A stretch of DNA of 10,640 nt from Candidatus Coatesiibacteriota bacterium (GTDB taxonomy: Bacteria; B130-G9). A model generated the notes under the pieces. It did not search any database. It was not told the origin of the DNA and worked only from the letters and a program-made list of their open reading frames with translations. The stretch is taken from the NCBI GenBank assembly GCA_003647755.1, contig QMNL01000026.1, forward strand, positions 1-10,640, given 5' to 3'. Below, one piece after another: positions 7,100 to 10,640 of the stretch (positions are counted from its first letter, which is position 1; each line of letters begins with the position of its first letter). The position numbers and the translations under genes are program-made.

Positions 7100-7573
7100 T
7101 CATATATCCAAGATGACCTTCACACTGAAAACACCGCCATCTCTCACGATGGCGAGGTTGTGCATCGTAACCGCCTTGACGTCCGTTACAGGCCTCTGTG
7201 CGAGCCGCTCGAGGGGGGCAAAACCTGCACGCGCCTCAAGCATCGGCCTGGCACGCTCCGGGCCGCCACCTCCACCCGGTTCTCTCGGCGGTCCCCCGGG
7301 CGTGCGGATCGATAGATTCATCGTGGCCGGAACGAGCAAGTCTGTATCAAAACGCCAGAGCAGCTCAGACAGGAAATCAACGAGGAGCGATTCAATGTCA
7401 ACAGCTGAGAGAGTGAACGTATCGGCAATATCCGGGTCCGGAACTTGAAGCTCTTGGCCGAATATGATCGCAAACATCGCCGCCGCCGCGTGTGTAAAGA
7501 GCGCCTCGAGGCTCTCACCGTAAGCGACGAACCCAGCGTCGGCCGTGGTTCCAATTATCTCGAATCGCTTCAC
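7100..7573 (-). CDS. Archease-family protein (RtcB RNA-ligase activator)
   Basis: Archease helps the RNA ligase RtcB become guanylylated and turn over in tRNA splicing or RNA repair. The 157-aa product matches the family along its length. It opens MKRFEIIGTTADAGF (the usual HTAD here is TTAD, keeping D12), then has AYGESLEALFTHAAAAMF, SLLVDFLSELLWRFDTD at 62-78, the signature TDVKAVTMHNL at 130-140, and ends VKVILDI with the conserved acidic residue D156. The metal-binding acidic residues thus appear kept. Odd is a Gly/Pro-rich insertion at about 91-110, in a loop normally short. The start is GTG at 7573, and its GTGA overlaps the stop of an upstream small frame, which suggests translational coupling since no good Shine-Dalgarno is seen. 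No rtcB gene is in the window. It is probably the last gene of the exporter operon. Confidence 0.88.
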   Translation of the reverse strand: MKRFEIIGTTADAGFVAYGESLEALFTHAAAAMFAIIFGQELQVPDPDIADTFTLSAVDIESLLVDFLSELLWRFDTDLLVPATMNLSIRTPGGPPREPGGGGGPERARPMLEARAGFAPLERLAQRPVTDVKAVTMHNLAIVRDGGVFSVKVILDI

Positions 7574-7720
7574 GAGAGCTTAGCCAGGAATGAACCCAGG
7601 TAGGGGAAGTTGAGATCAGACACGCCAAGGCTCCTGATTGTCTTGCACCAGTTGCCGAGACGCTCTATTGAGAGCGAGAAGCCGCCGGAGACATGTTATA
7701 TTCTGTATCACGTTGATCAT
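7570..7720 (-). other. Possible small, frameshifted gene bridging the ABC ATPase and archease
   Basis: Two short frames fill this gap. One starts with an ATG at 7720 that overlaps the ABC ATPase stop as ATGA and reads MINVIQNITC before drifting to a stop at 7616-7618. The other is open from 7695 to its TGA at 7570-7572, which overlaps the archease GTG as GTGA. It contains SIERLGNWCKTIRSLG and ends NFPYLGSFLAKLS. About 30 of its 41 codons end in G or C, like the neighbouring genes, yet it has no start codon after the upstream TAA except an internal GTG. A +1 shift near 7690 would join them into about 50 codons. It may be a small gene with a sequencing error, a programmed shift, or a decayed gene. 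I recognise no family. Confidence 0.35.
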
Positions 7721-8502
7721 CCTGCATCAGAACGCTGAACTCGCCTGTACTCATCGATCACCGCGTCCGGCCTGCCGTCGGCCACGAGCCTGCCTTTGGA
7801 CAGGAGGATAGCCCGGCTACAGAACTTCTGGATCATCTCCAAGTTGTGCGAGACGAGCGCAATGGTCTTTCCCCGGCGCTGCATCGCCCTGATCCGATCG
7901 AGGCATTTCCGCTGGAAGCGCTCATCACCGACCGCAAGAATCTCGTCTATGAGAAAAATGTCAGCTTCGACGTTAATTGCCACGGCAAAACCGAGCCTCA
8001 CCAGCATTCCGCTGCTGTAGCTCTTGATGGGTGCATTTATGAAGTCGCCGAGCTCTGAAAAAGAGATTATCTCATCGAGCCTTCGCCGTGCCTCTTTCCG
8101 CGAAAGCCCAAGGATCGAGGCGTTCATAAAGATGTTCTTTCGGCCAGACAGCTCCATCGAAAAGCCCGAGCCCAGCTCCAGCAGCGTCGCGACTTTGCCG
8201 TTCACCTCGATATGTCCCTCGTCGGCGAGCAGTATCCGGCAGAGAAGCTTCAGCAGAGTGCTCTTGCCCGACCCGTTCTCGCCGATTATCCCCAGTGTCT
8301 CCCCTGCTTTGACTGACAAGGTAATATCTCTCAGCGCCCAAACGTCGCGGTATCTGTCCCGCTTGCCCTTCAACAGGTTGATGATGAGGTATTTTATGTT
8401 CTCGCTCTTCTCATAATAGACACGGTATTTCTTGGACACAGAGCGCATCTGAATAACATCAGAGCCGCCTGGCTCATTGCGCTGTCGGCCTTCGTTTGAC
8501 AT
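7717..8502 (-). CDS. ABC transporter ATP-binding protein, polysaccharide/O-antigen export type (Wzt/TagH-like)
   Basis: It powers export of a polysaccharide or other cell-surface polymer through the inner membrane with the permease encoded just upstream. The 261-aa product has Walker A GENGSGKS at 74-81, the signature YSSGM at 162-166, Walker B DIFLIDE at 181-187 and the switch histidine H219 in LVSHN. The stretches LLELGSGFSMELSGRKNIFMN and VGDERFQRKC are typical of the Wzt/TagH/RfbE branch rather than of nutrient importers. It lacks the C-terminal carbohydrate-recognition domain found in longer Wzt proteins. The ATG at 8500-8502 overlaps the permease stop (TGATG). The stop overlaps the ATG of the next small frame (ATGA). 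No glycosyltransferase genes are in the window, so the substrate is unknown. Confidence 0.94.
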   Translation of the reverse strand: MSNEGRQRNEPGGSDVIQMRSVSKKYRVYYEKSENIKYLIINLLKGKRDRYRDVWALRDITLSVKAGETLGIIGENGSGKSTLLKLLCRILLADEGHIEVNGKVATLLELGSGFSMELSGRKNIFMNASILGLSRKEARRRLDEIISFSELGDFINAPIKSYSSGMLVRLGFAVAINVEADIFLIDEILAVGDERFQRKCLDRIRAMQRRGKTIALVSHNLEMIQKFCSRAILLSKGRLVADGRPDAVIDEYRRVQRSDAG

Positions 8503-9320
8503 CAGACGACCTCAGCGAATCTCGCGCTGGACCTTGCGAAGAGCAGCCAACCACAAGCGGCCGAGCCGAGCGTGTAAATGACGACCAGAGCAATAGTTAG
8601 CACGTCCGGAACAGCATTTTGGAGCAAGACCGCCCGGTAGACGCACACGAAGACGGACATTGGGTTGTAGGTTATCAGCCAGACCACAATGTCTCCCAAA
8701 GGCGGCCACGGAAGCTTGAGAGAGGCCACCTTGCTCACCGGATAAACTATCGGCGTCAGCCAAAACCAGACGATCAGCAAAATGTCCAAGAGATGTTTGA
8801 CGTCTCTGAAATGAACCGTGCTCGCCGAGAAAAGCAACGTAAGTCCACCCACAAAGATGGCCTGTGCCAGCACCACTAGCGGCAATGAAAACGCCAAGTA
8901 TCCCGGAGCGCATCCAAAGAAAGGCAGAGCCAGCAGCAAGATAATGAGTGTCATAACGAACTCAACGAGGCAGGCAACCATCGCAGAGAGGGGGATTATA
9001 GACTTCGGCATATAGACCTTGCGGACGAGGTTGGGGTTGTTGATAACCGAGGGAGCAGCCATCGTTACGGAGTTTGAGAGGAATATCCAGGGCAGAAAAC
9101 CACACATGAAGAAGACCGGGAAATTTTTTACATTCATCCCGATCACGTAGCGAAAGACAATCGTGTAGATCAGAAGCATCATGAGCGGGTTAAGGAGCGA
9201 CCAGAAAATCCCGATCACGGAGCCTTTATACTTAACCTCGAGGTCTCGCATCACGAGGTTGAGCAGGACTTCTCGCCTCAGCCAGAGTTCTTTCAGGTCT
9301 TGAAAGGTCGGGCATTTCAC
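8502..9320 (-). CDS. ABC-2 type permease of a polysaccharide exporter (Wzm/TagG-like)
   Basis: It is the membrane half of the exporter, pairing with the ATPase downstream. Family marks are MRDLEVKYKGSVIGIFWSLLNP near the N-terminus, LPWIFLSNSV, NNPNLVRKVYMPKSIIPLS, FRDVKHLLDILLIVWFWLTPIVYP and a closing hydrophobic segment VLTIALVVIYTLGSAACGWLL. About six membrane segments are visible. The open frame extends to a TTG at 9353, but the promoter at 9361-9390 would start transcription at about 9354, leaving no leader. The GTG at 9320 has GAGG 8 nt upstream, so I start there (272 aa). Its stop overlaps the ATPase start by one base. Confidence 0.93.
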   Translation of the reverse strand: MKCPTFQDLKELWLRREVLLNLVMRDLEVKYKGSVIGIFWSLLNPLMMLLIYTIVFRYVIGMNVKNFPVFFMCGFLPWIFLSNSVTMAAPSVINNPNLVRKVYMPKSIIPLSAMVACLVEFVMTLIILLLALPFFGCAPGYLAFSLPLVVLAQAIFVGGLTLLFSASTVHFRDVKHLLDILLIVWFWLTPIVYPVSKVASLKLPWPPLGDIVVWLITYNPMSVFVCVYRAVLLQNAVPDVLTIALVVIYTLGSAACGWLLFARSSARFAEVV

Positions 9321-9360
9321 GCCATCTACCTCGTTTGTTCCAGTTGTTTCCAATTGGTTT

Positions 9361-9390
9361 CTTATAGGATGTTATTGGGCTGGTCGTCAA
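9361..9390 (-). promoter_or_regulatory. Promoter of the exporter-archease operon
   Basis: On the minus strand TTGACG (9385-9390), an 18-nt spacer and TATAAG (9361-9366) match sigma70 at ten of twelve positions. The predicted start near 9354 helps decide the permease start codon. Confidence 0.7.
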
Positions 9391-9473
9391 GTTTTTGGGT
9401 TTGAGGTGGGTTTTGGTCTAGTGGGGGGATGCTGGGATGTAGCGTGAGATGGGGCTTGTGCAGGTTGGTTTGG

Positions 9474-9485
9474 CTGATATATCAG
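9474..9485. promoter_or_regulatory. 12-bp perfect palindrome, possible operator
   Basis: CTGATATATCAG is perfectly self-complementary and lies 17 bp upstream of the -35 box of the Hsp20 promoter, in the shared region between two divergent operons. It could bind a dimeric regulator; a chance A/T-rich palindrome is also possible. Confidence 0.3.
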
Positions 9486-9502
9486 AGTTCGTATAAGAAT
9501 AC

Positions 9503-9531
9503 TTGACAAATTCCGACTAAGGGTCTATTGT
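9503..9531 (+). promoter_or_regulatory. Promoter of the Hsp20 gene
   Basis: TTGACA (9503-9508), a 17-nt spacer and TATTGT (9526-9531) form a sigma70-like promoter. The C-rich sigma32 -10 consensus is absent, and no CIRCE repeat (TTAGCACTC and its inverse) is present. A small hairpin, ATGTT and AACAT, lies in the leader at about 9549-9565, but it does not mask the ribosome site. Confidence 0.65.
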
Positions 9532-9585
9532 CTCTCATGGAAGTTAAAATGTTGTAACAAAACATCAACAAGAGGAGGTAGTGAA

Positions 9586-10038
9586 ATGGCGATTGTGAAA
9601 TGGGAGCCACTGAAAGACCTGATGACTTTTCAGGAGAGGATGAACCGTCTGTTCGACGACGTCTTTCACAGACAGGGTGAGCTGTCGCCGATGATCAAGG
9701 GTGATTGGTCGCCGGCGGTGGACGTCTTCGAGACGAAGGACAACATCGAGCTTAGGGCAGAATTGCCAGGGTTGAAAGCTTCTGATGTTGACATCTCGCT
9801 CGAGAATGACGTCCTGACCCTCTCTGGTGAGCGCACGATGTCGAAGGAGACGAAGGAGGAGAACTACCATCGAATCGAGCGGAGCTACGGGTCCTTCAGC
9901 CGGTCCTTCGCTCTGCCGAGTCGTGTGCAGAAGGACAAGATCAAGGCCAAGTTCAGTGATGGCGTTCTGCACGTGACGCTTCCGAAGGCAGAGGAGGCCA
10001 AGCCGAAGCAGATCAAGATCGAGGTCGAGGGCAAATAA
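9586..10038 (+). CDS. Hsp20 / alpha-crystallin family small heat-shock protein
   Basis: It is an ATP-independent holdase chaperone of the cytoplasm that keeps unfolding proteins soluble. The 150-aa product has the usual layout: an N-terminal arm with EPLKDLMTFQERMNRLFDDVF, an alpha-crystallin domain at about 43-136 (VDVFETKDNIELRAELPGLK, then LSGER, and the family mark FSDGVLHVTLPK), and a C-terminal IKI anchor at 143-145 for oligomer contacts. The ATG follows a strong AGGAGG (9573-9578) with a 7-nt gap. It has its own promoter and terminator, so it is a single-gene unit divergent from the exporter operon. Confidence 0.96.
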   Translation: MAIVKWEPLKDLMTFQERMNRLFDDVFHRQGELSPMIKGDWSPAVDVFETKDNIELRAELPGLKASDVDISLENDVLTLSGERTMSKETKEENYHRIERSYGSFSRSFALPSRVQKDKIKAKFSDGVLHVTLPKAEEAKPKQIKIEVEGK

Positions 10039-10068
10039 TCTCCTCCTCGCCAGTTGCTTGAAGTTGTG

Positions 10069-10096
10069 GCCCGGGCAGTTGCCCGGGCTTTTTTTT
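10069..10096 (+). terminator. Intrinsic terminator after Hsp20
   Basis: GCCCGGGC (10069-10076), the loop AGTT and a second GCCCGGGC (10081-10088) form an 8-bp all-GC hairpin followed by eight T (10089-10096). It is about 30 nt after the Hsp20 stop and works on the plus strand only. Confidence 0.95.
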
Positions 10097-10180
10097 GGCC
10101 CAAGCACAGGTTCGGTAGACCGTAGCCAGAGGGAGGCGAGATTTGTGTTCAACCCGATTGCTGAAATGCTTGTATTGGAG

Positions 10181-10209
10181 TTGCTATATCAATAGTGGTT
10201 TGGTATTGT
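10181..10209 (+). promoter_or_regulatory. Possible extended -10 promoter of the right-edge gene
   Basis: TTGCTA (10181-10186), a 17-nt spacer and TATTGT (10204-10209), preceded by TGG as an extended -10 element. The -10 hexamer equals that of the Hsp20 promoter. The -35 box is weak (four of six), so confidence is modest. Confidence 0.45.
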
Positions 10210-10233
10210 TCGCTCGCAAAAAAAGAAAAGTGT

Positions 10234-10251
10234 CCGGGGGTAATCCCCTGG
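10234..10251 (+). other. Leader hairpin upstream of the right-edge gene
   Basis: CCGGGGG and CCCCTGG pair over 7 bp (one G-U) around the loop TAAT. The hairpin ends 5 nt before the AGGAGG ribosome site (10257-10262). It has no T-run, so it is not a terminator. It could stabilise the leader or modulate translation. Confidence 0.4.
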
Positions 10252-10269
10252 CGGTTAGGAGGACAACCA

Positions 10270-10640
10270 TTGGTTAGAAGGACGATCAAAGTCAAGAAGA
10301 AGGTGAGGGGGCAGGACACGCCGCTCCCGAAGGACCTTCTGACTCATATTATTGATTTCAGTAAGCAGAACGGCAGGTTCATACTGTTTGCCATTGTAGC
10401 GGCAGCAGTTGTTCTCGCCGGGTCTTTGGCCTACAGGTCGTATCGCGAGGGGCAAATTACGGCAGCCTCAACGATGGAATATTTTGCGACAGACCTCTAC
10501 CAACAGGCGATGGGAATAGACCTCACGCCAAGTAATGAGGCCCAGCACGGCAAAAAAACCGAGAAGACATCGTTGGCCGACCGGCTGGACAAGCGGCAAT
10601 CATTGCTCAAGAAGGCCCTTGCCGAGTTCGAGAAGCTCCA
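10270..10640 (+). CDS. Membrane-anchored protein, possibly TPR/YfgM-like, runs off the right edge
   Basis: The first 123 codons are visible. The N-terminus is very basic (VRRTIKVKKKVRG), followed by one hydrophobic segment FILFAIVAAAVVLAGSLAY at about 37-55 and then a charged helical region ending in LLKKALAEFEKL. This is a single-pass anchor with the rest outside the cytoplasm, the layout of YfgM/tetratricopeptide-type proteins, in which the first repeat often begins near such an AxxEFEKL segment. That assignment is inference; no full repeat is seen. The start is TTG at 10270, set by AGGAGG with a 7-nt gap; no other start fits. It has a separate promoter and is not part of the Hsp20 unit, since a strong terminator lies between. 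Confidence 0.7.
   Translation, partial: MVRRTIKVKKKVRGQDTPLPKDLLTHIIDFSKQNGRFILFAIVAAAVVLAGSLAYRSYREGQITAASTMEYFATDLYQQAMGIDLTPSNEAQHGKKTEKTSLADRLDKRQSLLKKALAEFEKL

Noticed and set aside
9565..10152. 195-codon minus-strand frame antisense to Hsp20
   Set aside because: A shadow of the biased codons of the Hsp20 gene; it crosses the terminator and the Hsp20 promoter side.

Overview
The window looks like a piece of a bacterial chromosome of moderately high GC content, probably from an anaerobic or fermentative lineage that builds a surface polysaccharide. The reasons are a butyrate kinase / phosphotransbutyrylase pair, an ABC-2 polysaccharide exporter pair, sigma70-type promoters and tRNA genes with encoded CCA ends. 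I cannot name the species. Most genes lie on the minus strand; the methyltransferase gene, the heat-shock gene and the gene at the right edge lie on the plus strand.

Left part (1-3257). An OLD/AAA-type ATPase gene runs off the left edge on the minus strand. A tRNA-Asn(GTT) gene lies on the same strand just upstream of it. Reading the other way from a back-to-back promoter pair is a large Eco57I/TaqI-like N6-adenine DNA methyltransferase with no visible nuclease domain. Two DNA-transaction genes on either side of a tRNA gene look like the edge of a defence or restriction-modification island. The rest of the putative system would lie left of the window.

Metabolic part (3283-5561, minus strand). 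Butyrate kinase and phosphate butyryltransferase form a two-gene operon (kinase first) with its own promoter. Together they convert butyryl-CoA or another short acyl-CoA to the free acid with ATP formation. Upstream is an unrecognised secreted protein (5562-6491) with a signal peptide and a Pro-rich linker.

tRNA and exporter part (6783-9390, minus strand). tRNA-Gly(GCC) and tRNA-Pro(GGG) form a short tandem unit. Its promoter shares an unusual internal motif with the tRNA-Asn promoter. Upstream, an ABC-2 permease, its ATPase, a possible small frameshifted gene and an archease-family gene are tightly packed with overlapping stop/start codons, behind one strong promoter. Archease is known as the activator of the RNA ligase RtcB, so its place behind a polysaccharide exporter is unexpected.

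Right part (9391-10640, plus strand). After a G-rich spacer comes an Hsp20 small heat-shock protein with its own promoter, a strong Shine-Dalgarno and a textbook intrinsic terminator. Then begins a membrane-anchored protein of unknown function that starts with TTG and runs off the right edge.

No CRISPR array, insertion sequence or rRNA was seen. I did not find a clear-cut new system. The best leads are the tRNA-flanked OLD/methyltransferase locus, the coupled small reading frame before archease, and the shared tRNA promoter motif.
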